Assembly: GCA_964588705.1 (NCBI GenBank)
Contig: CAZPQV010000010.1
Span: 1 to 48,861 of the forward strand
Origin: CAZPQV01 sp964588705
GTDB taxonomy: Bacteria; Bacteroidota; Bacteroidia; Flavobacteriales; Weeksellaceae
DNA: 48,861 nt
Direction: 5' to 3'
Of the stretch, positions 24,663 through 33,356 are shown piece after piece; the first letter of the stretch is position 1; the number at the start of each line of letters is the position of its first letter. Under the pieces are notes generated by a model that did not search any database, was not told the DNA's origin, and saw only the letters and a program-made list of their open reading frames with translations. Both the position numbers and the translations under genes were made by a program.

Positions 24663-25376
24663 TTACATAATAACGTGGCCTAACTTAATCAGTTTTTCGT
24701 GATTAAGAATTTTGATGTTTCGCCCTTCAGTTTCAATCAGATGATCCTGCTTGAATTCTGAAATAAGACGGATGGCACTTTCAGTTGCCGTTCCAATCAG
24801 GTTTGCAATTTCTTCTCTTGTAAGTGAAATTTTAATATAACCTTCAGGATCTGTCCCTAATTTTTGCTCAAGAAGTAAAAGTATTTCTGCAAGTCTTTCG
24901 CGAACGGTTTTCTGTGCAAGGAAAGTAATGGTATTAGAAGATTCTCCAAGTTCGTAAGCAAACTTCTGAAGCATTGCGAAAGAAAGTTTAGAATCGATTT
25001 CCAAAAGGTGAAGGAAAATGTCTTTCGGCACGAAAGTCGCCTGCACATCGGTCATTGCCTCAGCTTTCGCTTTGAAAGTTTCACCAATCAGTACCGAACG
25101 GTAGCCTACCAAATCGCCGTCTTTTATGAAACGAAGAATGTGTTCTTTTCCATAAACTCCCATTTTAGAAAGCTTCATGGTTCCTTTTTCTATGAAGTAA
25201 ACACCGTTTGGGTTTTCATTTTCATCAAAAGCTATTTCACCTTTATGAAAGGTAAGTTTTCGGCGCGAATTAATATATTTACTGAAAACTTCTTCCGACA
25301 AAATTTCCCTGAAAGAACTTTCGTTAAATACATCAAGAAGATTTCTCTCTATAAGCTCTTGTTTCTCTAAAGACAT
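24663..25376 (-). CDS. Crp/Fnr-family transcription regulator
   Basis: A 237-residue regulator with a cyclic nucleotide-type beta roll (about residues 30-120; NPNGVYFIEKGTMKLSKMG and LRFIKDGDLVGYRSVLIGE) and a C-terminal Crp helix-turn-helix (about 175-220; SLTREEIANLIGTATESAIRL). It has no N-terminal cysteine cluster, so it is unlikely to be an oxygen-sensing Fnr with an iron-sulfur centre. The ATG at 25376 is supported by a complete promoter at 25395-25425; an ORF extension to 25496 would run through that promoter and is rejected. It is divergent from the cbb3 oxidase copper ATPase gene and may regulate it; that is inference. Confidence 0.9.
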   Translation of the reverse strand: MSLEKQELIERNLLDVFNESSFREILSEEVFSKYINSRRKLTFHKGEIAFDENENPNGVYFIEKGTMKLSKMGVYGKEHILRFIKDGDLVGYRSVLIGETFKAKAEAMTDVQATFVPKDIFLHLLEIDSKLSFAMLQKFAYELGESSNTITFLAQKTVRERLAEILLLLEQKLGTDPEGYIKISLTREEIANLIGTATESAIRLISEFKQDHLIETEGRNIKILNHEKLIKLGHVIM

Positions 25377-25394
25377 TTTTATGACATTTATCAG

Positions 25395-25425
25395 CAAAAA
25401 TAGGATATTTTGCACGGAAAGGCAA
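25395..25425 (-). promoter_or_regulatory. Promoter of the Crp/Fnr gene
   Basis: On the minus strand TTG (25425-25423), 20 bases, then TATTTTTG (25402-25395). Predicted start near 25391, 15 bases before the ATG. Confidence 0.65.
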
Positions 25426-25437
25426 AGATTTTTATTA

Positions 25438-25445
25438 TATTTTTG
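25438..25445 (+). promoter_or_regulatory. Candidate -7 element of ccoI
   Basis: TATTTTTG on the plus strand, 25 bases before the TTG start at 25470. The nearest upstream TTG (25410-25412) is 25 bases away, a little too far. It supports the downstream start. Confidence 0.45.
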
Positions 25446-25469
25446 CCCGTTAACCAACTTAGAGAGAAA

Positions 25470-27854
25470 TTGGAGAACTGTTTTCATTGCGGACAACCGG
25501 CAGATAAAGAGAAAATTGCTTTTGACAGCAAGGTTTTCTGCTGCAATGGCTGCAAATCCGTTTATGAAATCCTTAACCTGAACAACCTCGGAAACTTCTA
25601 TGAGCTGAATAAGAATTCCGGGATCAGACCGGATGACAACTTATCGCAGTTCGACTATCTCGACACACCGGAAGTTTTTGAAAAAGTCACCGACTTCTCC
25701 GAAGGAAACACCACTTTGGTTAATTTCAAAATTCCTGTAATTCATTGTTCTTCATGTATTTGGCTTCTCGAAAGTTTACAGACTCTTAATCCGCACATTA
25801 AGTTTTCTCAGGTTAATTTTACAAGAAAAACGTTGCAGGTTTCTTTCAATCATCATGAGTTGAAATTAAGCGAATTGGCTAAATTTTTAACCAATCTTGG
25901 TTACAAACCCATCGTAAATCTTGAAACCGCCGAAAGAAAAGAAGAAAAATACGATAAATCGCTACTCATAAAACTGGCTATTGCCGGATTTGCATTCGGA
26001 AACGGAATGTTTTTCAGCTTCCCGGAATATGCGATGGAATGGCTCGGAACGACAGATTTTTGGATGGAAAAATACAAGAATCTCTTCCGGTTTATCATGT
26101 TCCTTTTAGCAACACCCGTGGTTTTTTATTCCGCTTCGGGATATTTCAGTTCAGCGATTTATGGTCTTAAAAATAAAATCGTAAATATTGATGTTCCGAT
26201 TGTTCTCGGAATTATAATGCTTTATGGACGAAGCATTTACGAGGTTGTTACAGATTATGGTCCGGGATACTTCGATACCCTTTGCGGACTTCTGTTTTTC
26301 ATGCTTTTAGGAAAAGTATTTCAGCAGAGAACCTACAGTGCACTTTCCTACGACCGCGATTACAAATCGTTTTATCCAATTGCTGTAACCAAAGTAGATT
26401 TCAACGGTAAACAGAACAACATCTTACTTTCTGATCTGAAAATTGGAGACCGAATCATGGTGAGAAATCAGGAGATTATTCCTGTGGATGCCATTCTAAT
26501 AAATGGCGAAGGAAATATCGACAACAGTTTTATTACCGGTGAAAGCGCCACCGTTCCGAAACAGCCCGGAGATAAAATTTTTGCCGGCGGAAAACAAATC
26601 GGCTCCATCCTCGAATTGGAAGTAATTAAAAATGTGGACCAAAGTTATCTTACACAACTCTGGAACAAAGAAGCCTTCAAAAAACACGAAACCGGTCTTG
26701 ATACACTAACCAATAAAATCAGCAAGTATTTCACATTCATTATATTAGGAATCACTTTGTTGGCGGGAATTTATTGGTCGTCAGTAGATTTTGAGAAAAT
26801 GTTTCAAGTGGTTTCAGCAATACTCATCGTGGCGTGTCCTTGCGCTTTGGCGCTTTCGGCACCGTTTACTTTTGGACATATCATGAGGATTTTAGGCAGA
26901 AATAAATTCTACGTAAAAGATACTTTAACGATTGAAAAACTCGCTAAAATCAATACGATTGTTTTCGATAAAACCGGAACCATTACCCACAGCAAAAAAT
27001 CGAATATCTCTTATGAAGGAACTAAAATTCCTGAATTTGATTTAAAAAACATCAAGACTTTACTTAAAAACTCCAATCATCCGCTGTCCAAATCTCTTTA
27101 TGAATTTCTTGAAGTGGAGGATGAATATTTCCCGGTTGAAAATTTTGATGATCTGCCTGGAAAGGGCTACAATGCATCAGTCCGAAGCAATAATTACAGA
27201 ATTGGATCTGCGAGTTATAACAAACAGACATCAAAAAATCTTGAAACGGCGGTTTATATCAGTAAAAATGATGCACTTTTAGGTAAATTCATTTTCAAAA
27301 ATGAATATCGCGATAATCTGAAGCAAATGTTTGGAAAACTGAGCGATTATAAACTCCATATTTTAAGTGGTGACAATGCTTCGGAAGAACAGCTGTTAAA
27401 AGCGAAAATTCCGCATATTACAGAAATGGCATTCAATCAGGATCCGGAAAGTAAGCTGATTTATATTAAAAATCTGCAGGATAAAGGAGAAAATGTGGCA
27501 ATGCTTGGAGACGGACTGAATGACGCCGGAGCTCTAAAGCAAAGCAACGTTGGAATTGCAGTGGCGGACGATACCAACTCGTTTACTCCTTCTTCCGATG
27601 TTATTATGAATGGTGAGAAAATGGAAGTTTTAGACAAATATCTCGACCTTTCGAAAGACGCCATGACGATAGTGAAAATAACCTTCACCATCAGTTTACT
27701 TTATAACGTAATTGGGGTTTCAATTGCTGTTTTGGGATATATGTCGCCATTAGTTGCTGCGATTTTGATGCCGATAAGTTCAATTAGTGTGGTTGCATTT
27801 ACATCGCTCTCAACTTGGCTCAGAAGTGCTAAATATTTCAAAATTAGGGCTTAA
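25470..27854 (+). CDS. ccoI: Copper-transporting P-type ATPase for cbb3 oxidase (CcoI/FixI)
   Basis: A P1B-type ATPase of about 794 residues that moves copper for cbb3 oxidase assembly. The N-terminus carries a four-cysteine cluster (CFHCG and CCNGC) and a metal-binding domain with CSSC. Membrane motif CPCALALS, phosphorylation site DKTGTITHS, HP signature SNHPLSK, and hinge GDGLNDAGALK are all present. I prefer TTG at 25470 (MENCFHCG) because a promoter element lies upstream at 25438-25445; an upstream TTG at 25410 would add a hydrophobic stretch that overlaps it. The ccoS gene follows after a 114-base spacer with candidate -7 promoter elements. Confidence 0.93.
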   Translation: MENCFHCGQPADKEKIAFDSKVFCCNGCKSVYEILNLNNLGNFYELNKNSGIRPDDNLSQFDYLDTPEVFEKVTDFSEGNTTLVNFKIPVIHCSSCIWLLESLQTLNPHIKFSQVNFTRKTLQVSFNHHELKLSELAKFLTNLGYKPIVNLETAERKEEKYDKSLLIKLAIAGFAFGNGMFFSFPEYAMEWLGTTDFWMEKYKNLFRFIMFLLATPVVFYSASGYFSSAIYGLKNKIVNIDVPIVLGIIMLYGRSIYEVVTDYGPGYFDTLCGLLFFMLLGKVFQQRTYSALSYDRDYKSFYPIAVTKVDFNGKQNNILLSDLKIGDRIMVRNQEIIPVDAILINGEGNIDNSFITGESATVPKQPGDKIFAGGKQIGSILELEVIKNVDQSYLTQLWNKEAFKKHETGLDTLTNKISKYFTFIILGITLLAGIYWSSVDFEKMFQVVSAILIVACPCALALSAPFTFGHIMRILGRNKFYVKDTLTIEKLAKINTIVFDKTGTITHSKKSNISYEGTKIPEFDLKNIKTLLKNSNHPLSKSLYEFLEVEDEYFPVENFDDLPGKGYNASVRSNNYRIGSASYNKQTSKNLETAVYISKNDALLGKFIFKNEYRDNLKQMFGKLSDYKLHILSGDNASEEQLLKAKIPHITEMAFNQDPESKLIYIKNLQDKGENVAMLGDGLNDAGALKQSNVGIAVADDTNSFTPSSDVIMNGEKMEVLDKYLDLSKDAMTIVKITFTISLLYNVIGVSIAVLGYMSPLVAAILMPISSISVVAFTSLSTWLRSAKYFKIRA

Positions 27855-27929
27855 AAACACCGATTTTATTTAGAAATATTATAAATTAACATTTTTTAAC
27901 ACAGACTGAAGATTGTCATATTTTTTACA

Positions 27930-27961
27930 TAAATTTGGTGACTATAAAAATTATAAATTTG
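27930..27961 (+). promoter_or_regulatory. Two candidate -7 elements before ccoS
   Basis: TAAATTTG occurs at 27930-27937 and again at 27954-27961. TTG candidates at 27913 and 27935 give spacings of 14 and 16 bases, shorter than usual. The second is only 7 bases from the ccoS ATG. They suggest that ccoS-NO-Q-P has its own promoter. Confidence 0.45.
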
Positions 27962-27968
27962 CTTTGCG

Positions 27969-28169
27969 ATGGATATACTTTATCTGATGATAATTTGCAG
28001 TGTATCTTTAGCAGTAGTTTTTCTCATTATTTTCATTGTTAATGCGAGAAAAGGACAGTTTGAAGACGACGAATCGCCCGCAGTGAGAATACTTTTTGAT
28101 GACGAAATTAAAGAACCAAAAGACGAAAAAAACACAGAACCAAACGATAAAGAAGAAAAAAGTAATTAG
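27969..28169 (+). CDS. ccoS: cbb3 oxidase maturation protein CcoS
   Basis: A 66-residue protein with one N-terminal membrane helix (residues 4-24) and a charged C-terminal tail rich in D, E and K. Sequence after the helix (ARKGQFEDDESPAVRILFDDE) is the standard CcoS form, with the GQFDD-like turn. CcoS helps insert haem and copper cofactors into the catalytic subunit. It begins 114 bases after ccoI and ends five bases before ccoNO, which matches the usual order in Bacteroidota. Confidence 0.93.
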   Translation: MDILYLMIICSVSLAVVFLIIFIVNARKGQFEDDESPAVRILFDDEIKEPKDEKNTEPNDKEEKSN

Positions 28170-28174
28170 TATAT

Positions 28175-30238
28175 ATGGAAACACAAAAGTTTAGTTATGA
28201 CAACAGCATTGTGCGCGCGTTCCTTTATGCCACCGTCATTTTTGGCGTTGTTGGTTTTTTATTGGGGCTTACCGTTGCTGGTATGCTGTTTTACCCTGAA
28301 TTGCCTGAATGGCTTTTAGGAACCGATGACCCAACTATTGTCAGCCTAAAGAGTGGAGACATCAGTGGGCTCATCAACTCCAATGGTATGTTTGGCTTTG
28401 GTAGATGGAGAATGCTTCACACCAGTGCTGTAATTTTTGCTTTTGTATGTAACGGGTTTTTTGCCGGAGCATACTACTCTATGCAGAGATTGCTTAAAAC
28501 AAGAATGTGGAGTGATACACTTTCCTGGATTCACTTCTGGGGATGGCAAATTATGATTGTTGCTGTGGTAGTAACGTTCATTATGGGTATCAACACTTCA
28601 AAAGAATACGCAGAGCACGAATGGCCTATTGATATTCTGATTACCGTTATTTGGGTAATTTTCGGTATCAATATGTTTGCTACGATTGCTAAAAGAAGAG
28701 TACGTCACCTGTATGTTGCAATTTGGTTCTATATCGGAACGTGGATTGCCATTGCGATGCTTCACATTTTCAACAACCTTGCGGTTCCGTTAACTATGTG
28801 GAAATCTTACTCAGCTTACGCCGGTGTTAAAGATGCGTTAGTACAGTGGTGGTATGGGCATAATGCCGTAGCATTCGTACTGACAACTCCAATCCTTGGT
28901 CTGATGTATTATTTCTTGCCTAAAGCAGCAGACAGACCTGTATTCTCATACAAACTTTCAATTATTCACTTCTGGTCGTTAATCTTTGTATACATCTGGG
29001 CTGGTCCGCACCACCTTCAGTATACTGCACTTCCGGCTTGGGCACAAGCGCTTGGAACAGGATTCTCAATCATGCTTATTGCACCGTCCTGGGGAGGTAT
29101 GCTAAACGGACTTCTAACGTTAAGAGGTGCCTGGGATAAGGTAAGAGAAGATCCTATTCTTAAATTCTTCGTGGTTGCGGTTACTTGTTATGGTATGGCA
29201 ACTTTTGAAGGACCAATCCTGGCAACTAAGACTTTAAATAAAATCGGACACTATACAGACTGGGTTATCGGACACGTACATGTTGGTGCATTGGGCTGGA
29301 ACGGTTTCATCGCATTTGGTATGATTTACTATCTGTTACCAATTATGTGGAGAACAAAACTTTGGTCTACTAAACTTGCAAACTGGCACTTCTGGCTTGG
29401 TACTTTAGGTATCATCTTCTACGCAGTTCCTCTTTATATCGCAGGATTTACACAAGGTCTGATGTGGAAACAGTTTAACCCGGACGGAACCCTACTTTGG
29501 AAAAACTGGCTGGATACTGTAACTGCAATTATCCCTTACTACATTATGAGATTCGTGGGAGGTACACTTTACCTTACCGGAGCAATCTTAATGTGTGTGA
29601 ACGTTATTGCAACGGTTAGAAAAGGATCATTCCAAAAAGATGTTCCTGCAGAAGCACCTGCTCTTGCAAACATCGGCAGCGCAAGAAAAGAAGGAGAAGG
29701 AACTCACCTTTGGTTAGAAAGAATGCCGCTTTACCTGTCTGTACTTGCTTTCGTAGCAGTTGCGATTGGTGGTGCCGTACNNNNNNNNNNNNGATCCGTC
29801 CTTTCCGTGATGAAGTTGTAAGATTCAACGGTAAAAACGGTCAGTACTCAAAAGCAGGAGAATTCGTATACGACAGACCATTCCTTTGGGGATCTAAGAG
29901 AACCGGTCCGGATTTGCACAGACAGGGTGGTAAAAACCCAAGTTCATGGCATTACAAACACATGTACAACCCAAGATCTACATCTGCAGGTTCTATCATG
30001 CCACGTTATCCTTGGTTAATTGCTAATGATCTTGACAGATCTCAGATGACAAACAAGTTGAACCTAATGGCAGACGNNNNNNNNNNNNNNNNNNNNNNNN
30101 NNNNNNCTTAAGGAAGCATATGCTTCAAGACATGCAGGCGAACTTGAGAAAGAAGAAATTATCGCATTGATTGATTATCTGCAAAGATTGGGTACAGATA
30201 TTAAAACAACACAGGTACAAACAGCAAGTACTAATTAA
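28175..30238 (+). CDS. ccoNO: Fused cbb3 oxidase subunits I and II (CcoNO), broken by two gaps
   Basis: Catalytic cytochrome c oxidase subunit CcoN (residues about 1-480) followed without stop by the start of CcoO (SARKEGEGTHLWLERMPLYL and its membrane helix), which shows the N-O fusion. CcoN carries conserved His-rich segments (HTSAV, WWYGHNAVAF, HHLQY, GHVHVGALGWNG). After the N run at 29781 the CcoO part resumes with IRPFRDEVVR, normally placed right after the haem motif CxxCH; the haem site lies in the missing sequence. The third piece (from 30107) ends in EIIALIDYLQRLGTD. The frame changes across both gaps are assembly effects, not frameshifts. Used for microaerobic respiration. Confidence 0.9.
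29781..29792. other. Assembly gap (12 N) inside ccoNO
   Basis: A run of N. Codons before it are in frame 2 and codons after it in frame 1, so its true length is not 12. Comparison with other CcoNO proteins suggests that some tens of residues, including the CcoO haem motif, are missing. Confidence 0.99.
30077..30106. other. Assembly gap (30 N) inside ccoNO
   Basis: A run of N that again changes the frame (1 to 2). Roughly 30-50 residues of the CcoO C-terminal part are expected to be lost. Confidence 0.99.
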
Positions 30239-30266
30239 TAAATTATCCAAGGAGCATTAGAGCATT

Positions 30267-30458
30267 ATGATACCTCAAAATGTAAAAGAAATTGTATCGA
30301 ACGAACAGTTCTCTGGTTTATTTCAGACACTGGCTTTGCTGATATTCATGATTTTCTTTATCGGTCTGATTATTTACGTATTCAAAAAGCCGAAAAGGTA
30401 TTACGACGATGCTGCTAATGCTCCGCTGGATGATGATGATAAACCATTTAATTTATAA
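30267..30458 (+). CDS. ccoQ: cbb3 oxidase small subunit CcoQ-like
   Basis: A 63-residue single-helix protein between ccoNO and ccoP. The helix is at about residues 19-39 (TLALLIFMIFFIGLIIYVF), followed by the KKPKRYYDDAA motif and an acidic tail. Position and form match CcoQ (FixQ), which stabilises the oxidase. Sequence conservation of CcoQ is low, so the assignment leans on context. Confidence 0.85.
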   Translation: MIPQNVKEIVSNEQFSGLFQTLALLIFMIFFIGLIIYVFKKPKRYYDDAANAPLDDDDKPFNL

Positions 30459-30470
30459 AATTAAAACATC

Positions 30471-31349
30471 ATGAAACAAAGAACACCCGTATATATTAAT
30501 ATACTAATCATTCTTACATTACTGCTTGTAGTATATTATATGTTTGTACAGAACTCTTCTTTCCTTTCTTCGCCATATTTCTGGGGAACGGTGGTTATTG
30601 CCTGTATTATGGCAATGATTCACGGAGCGATTGGAGATCTTATTGAAAACGATAAATTCAAAAATCTTTCAGAAGAAGCTAAGGCATTATATCTTGAAGA
30701 CAAAAAGAAACCTTATCTAAAAGGACTTTGGGACAGTGCATTCAAGAAGCAGACTGCAAAAGAAGAGAAAGACATCCTTATCGACCACGGCTTCGACGGA
30801 ATTATGGAGCTTGACAACCAACTTCCGAAATGGTGGCTGGGTCTGTTCTGGTTTGGAGTAATTTACTGTATCGTTTATATTGTAGCATACTCATTCTCAG
30901 ACTTCGCAAACCCTATTAAGGAATACGACGATGAATATAAAGCACAGATTGCTTCCATTCAGGAATATGAAAAAACTGCACCTCAGGTAACCATTGAAAC
31001 TGCGGTTTATTCTGCAGATAATGTTGCTGAAGGTGAAGAAATTTATAAGACAAACTGTATTTCCTGTCATATGGACGGCGGAAAAGGTGGTATTGGACCA
31101 AACCTTACAGATAATTCATGGATCAACCAACCGGAAAAAACGCTTTTCAAGAATATTTTCCACGTGGTATGGAACGGATCGCCAAACAACCCTACGATGG
31201 TGGCGTTTGGTGCTAACGGACAGATCAGTGGTAGAGATATAGAAAAAGTTGCTGCTTATCTATACCATATCAACCAAGAGGTTGAGCCAATTACAACAGC
31301 TCAGGGAGGCGCTGCACCACAGGGAACTCCTGCGAACTGGGAACAATAA
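30471..31349 (+). CDS. ccoP: cbb3 oxidase subunit CcoP with a single haem c
   Basis: A 292-residue membrane-bound cytochrome c that passes electrons to CcoN. It starts with two helices (about residues 9-25 and 34-52), a cytoplasmic stretch, then the FixP_N helix (about 125-145, PKWWLGLFWFGVIYCIVYIV) and one cytochrome c domain with CISCH (C196, C199, H200) and a methionine-bearing segment NPTMVAFG. Proteobacterial CcoP normally has two CxxCH motifs; only one is seen here, so this is a mono-haem version. The start is 12 bases after ccoQ. A terminator follows at 31373-31418. Confidence 0.94.
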   Translation: MKQRTPVYINILIILTLLLVVYYMFVQNSSFLSSPYFWGTVVIACIMAMIHGAIGDLIENDKFKNLSEEAKALYLEDKKKPYLKGLWDSAFKKQTAKEEKDILIDHGFDGIMELDNQLPKWWLGLFWFGVIYCIVYIVAYSFSDFANPIKEYDDEYKAQIASIQEYEKTAPQVTIETAVYSADNVAEGEEIYKTNCISCHMDGGKGGIGPNLTDNSWINQPEKTLFKNIFHVVWNGSPNNPTMVAFGANGQISGRDIEKVAAYLYHINQEVEPITTAQGGAAPQGTPANWEQ

Positions 31350-31372
31350 AATTCAATAGAATCAATAATAAG

Positions 31373-31418
31373 AACATAATTCGTTATATTGTAAAGTATT
31401 AACGGATTATGTTTTTTT
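31373..31418 (+). terminator. Intrinsic terminator between ccoP and ccoG
   Basis: AACATAATTCGTTA (31373-31386) pairs with TAACGGATTATGTT (31400-31413) through 14 pairs with one wobble, then seven T. It would separate the structural genes from ccoG-fixH. Confidence 0.85.
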
Positions 31419-31433
31419 AAATTTATTATAAAA

Positions 31434-32891
31434 ATGGCTCAGGAAGAACAAGAAACAATTTTTCGAGGAGGACAGGGACAGGTAATTGATCCGGAAACAT
31501 TCAGAGATTCGGTCAATACAATGGATAGCACCGGAAAAAGAAAATGGGTTTATCCACGAAAGCCAAAAGGAAATTACACCAACTACAGGGTTCTGGTAAG
31601 CATCTTTTTACTGGCAGTGTTCTTCACATTACCCTTCTTAAAGATCAATGGAAATCCTCTGCTTCTGATTAATATTCTCGACAGAGAATTCTTCATATTC
31701 GGACAGCCTTTTTATCCACAGGATTTCTTTATCCTTGCTTTAGGCGCCATCACCTCTATCGTATTTATCATTCTGTTTACCGTTGTTTTCGGGAGAATTT
31801 TCTGCGGATGGATTTGTCCTCAGACAATTTTTATGGAAATGATTTTCAGAAAAATTGAATACGCTATTGAAGGTGACCGTAACAAGCAGATAAGACTGGA
31901 CAACCAACCTTGGAATGGAGAAAAAATATGGAAAAGAGGTCTGAAGTGGAGCATCTACATCGTGATCTCGCTGATTATCACGCACTTCATGTTCATGTAT
32001 ATTGTAGGTTACGAAAGAGTCTTCCAAATTATGAAGGAAGGTCCTTTTGCCTACCCTACCAATTTCCTGGTGATGATCATTTTCACAGCCATGTTTTACT
32101 TTGTGTTTGCGTGGTTCAGAGAGCAGGTTTGTACACTGGTGTGCCCTTACGGAAGATTACAGGGTGTACTGATTGACAAGCAAACCATCAACGTATATTA
32201 CGACTACAAGCGTGGTGAAAACCGTGCAAAATGGAGAAAAGGTGAAGACCGTGCTGCCGCCGGAAAAGGTGACTGTATCGACTGTAACCAGTGTGTGGTT
32301 GTTTGTCCTACGGGAATAGATATCCGAAACGGACAGCAACTGGAATGTATTCACTGTACAGCATGTATTGATGCCTGCGACGAAGTGATGGTGAAAGTTG
32401 GACTTCCAAAAGGATTAATCCGTTACGCAACTGAGGATGAAATTGAGCAGGAAAGACCGTTCAAATTCACCAACAGAATGAAAGCTTATACTGCGGTTCT
32501 AACGCTTTTAGTGGTATTCCTTGGATTCCTTCTTTACAACAGAGGTACGATGGAGGCGAAATTCATTAAACCTGCGGGATCTACATTCTATATCAGAGAT
32601 GCGAAGATTACCAATACGTATAACTACACATTACTGAACAAAACCAACACCGATAAAACGGTTACTATTAAAATAATGGAACCTAAAAACGGTGAAGTAA
32701 CATTCAGTGATACGAATACCATTTTGCTTAAAAAAGATCAGATTACGAAAGGAACCATCAACGTAAGTTTCCCTGAACAGGACATCAAACTTTCGAAACA
32801 GAATGTAACTATTGGTGTTTACGACGAAAAAGGAAAACTTCTGGATTCCTTTGAAACCTATTTTGAAGGACCGTTTAAACTTCAATTTTAA
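31434..32891 (+). CDS. ccoG: cbb3 oxidase accessory iron-sulfur protein CcoG
   Basis: A 485-residue membrane protein with two 4Fe-4S ferredoxin motifs, CIDCNQCVVVCP and CIHCTACIDACD, near residues 285 and 310. Earlier it has the CGWICPQTIF and CTLVCPYGR cysteine clusters typical of CcoG (FixG/RdxA), which reduces copper for oxidase assembly. About five hydrophobic segments lie around these, plus an Ig-like periplasmic domain at the C-terminus (MEPKNGEVTFSD). Starts 16 bases after a terminator and leads directly into fixH. Confidence 0.95.
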   Translation: MAQEEQETIFRGGQGQVIDPETFRDSVNTMDSTGKRKWVYPRKPKGNYTNYRVLVSIFLLAVFFTLPFLKINGNPLLLINILDREFFIFGQPFYPQDFFILALGAITSIVFIILFTVVFGRIFCGWICPQTIFMEMIFRKIEYAIEGDRNKQIRLDNQPWNGEKIWKRGLKWSIYIVISLIITHFMFMYIVGYERVFQIMKEGPFAYPTNFLVMIIFTAMFYFVFAWFREQVCTLVCPYGRLQGVLIDKQTINVYYDYKRGENRAKWRKGEDRAAAGKGDCIDCNQCVVVCPTGIDIRNGQQLECIHCTACIDACDEVMVKVGLPKGLIRYATEDEIEQERPFKFTNRMKAYTAVLTLLVVFLGFLLYNRGTMEAKFIKPAGSTFYIRDAKITNTYNYTLLNKTNTDKTVTIKIMEPKNGEVTFSDTNTILLKKDQITKGTINVSFPEQDIKLSKQNVTIGVYDEKGKLLDSFETYFEGPFKLQF

Positions 32892-32900
32892 AAATTAAAT

Positions 32901-33356
32901 ATGCTTAAGAAATTTCATTGGGGGCACGGTGTTGCAGTTGGGCTTTTAGCATTTATAATTTTTATTCTGTCGCTGATTTTCTTTTTTACAAGAAACTGGC
33001 AGAATGCGGAGCTTGTTTCGGAACATTATTATGAAGATGAACTGCATTATCAGCAAGTGATTGATGCCAAAAACAATGCAGATCAACTGGCGCAAAAACC
33101 GGCTTACTCGCAATCTTCTGAAGGAATAAAAATTACTTTTCCTGCTGATGTAAAGGCAGATCAGAATAAAGTAAATTTTCACCTCTTCAGAACGGATGAT
33201 GCGAAACTGGATGTAGATAAAGACTTGACCGTAAGTTCGGATAATACGATTTTCATCCCGAAACAGGTGTTGTTTCCGGGCTCATATACATTAAAAATCC
33301 ATTGGGAGCAGGATAAAAAACCGTTTCAGGTGGATTATGATGTTCAATGGAAATAG
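32901..33356 (+). CDS. fixH: FixH-family cbb3 oxidase assembly protein
   Basis: A 151-residue protein with one N-terminal helix (about residues 10-32, VAVGLLAFIIFILSLIFFF) and an extracytoplasmic beta domain. The segment VSEHYYEDELHYQQ is characteristic of FixH/CcoH-like proteins that help cbb3 oxidase assembly. The gene's last ten bases overlap the start of the following TauE/SafE-like gene, indicating tight coupling. The family assignment is reasonably firm from the motif and context. Confidence 0.88.
   Translation: MLKKFHWGHGVAVGLLAFIIFILSLIFFFTRNWQNAELVSEHYYEDELHYQQVIDAKNNADQLAQKPAYSQSSEGIKITFPADVKADQNKVNFHLFRTDDAKLDVDKDLTVSSDNTIFIPKQVLFPGSYTLKIHWEQDKKPFQVDYDVQWK

Noticed and set aside
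25377..25496. Forty-residue N-terminal extension of the Crp/Fnr regulator
   Set aside because: It would read through the gene's own promoter and the divergent ccoI promoter, and it does not resemble the family.
29781..30106. Frameshifts or a split ccoO gene
   Set aside because: Both frame changes coincide with N runs and are explained by gap lengths that are not real.
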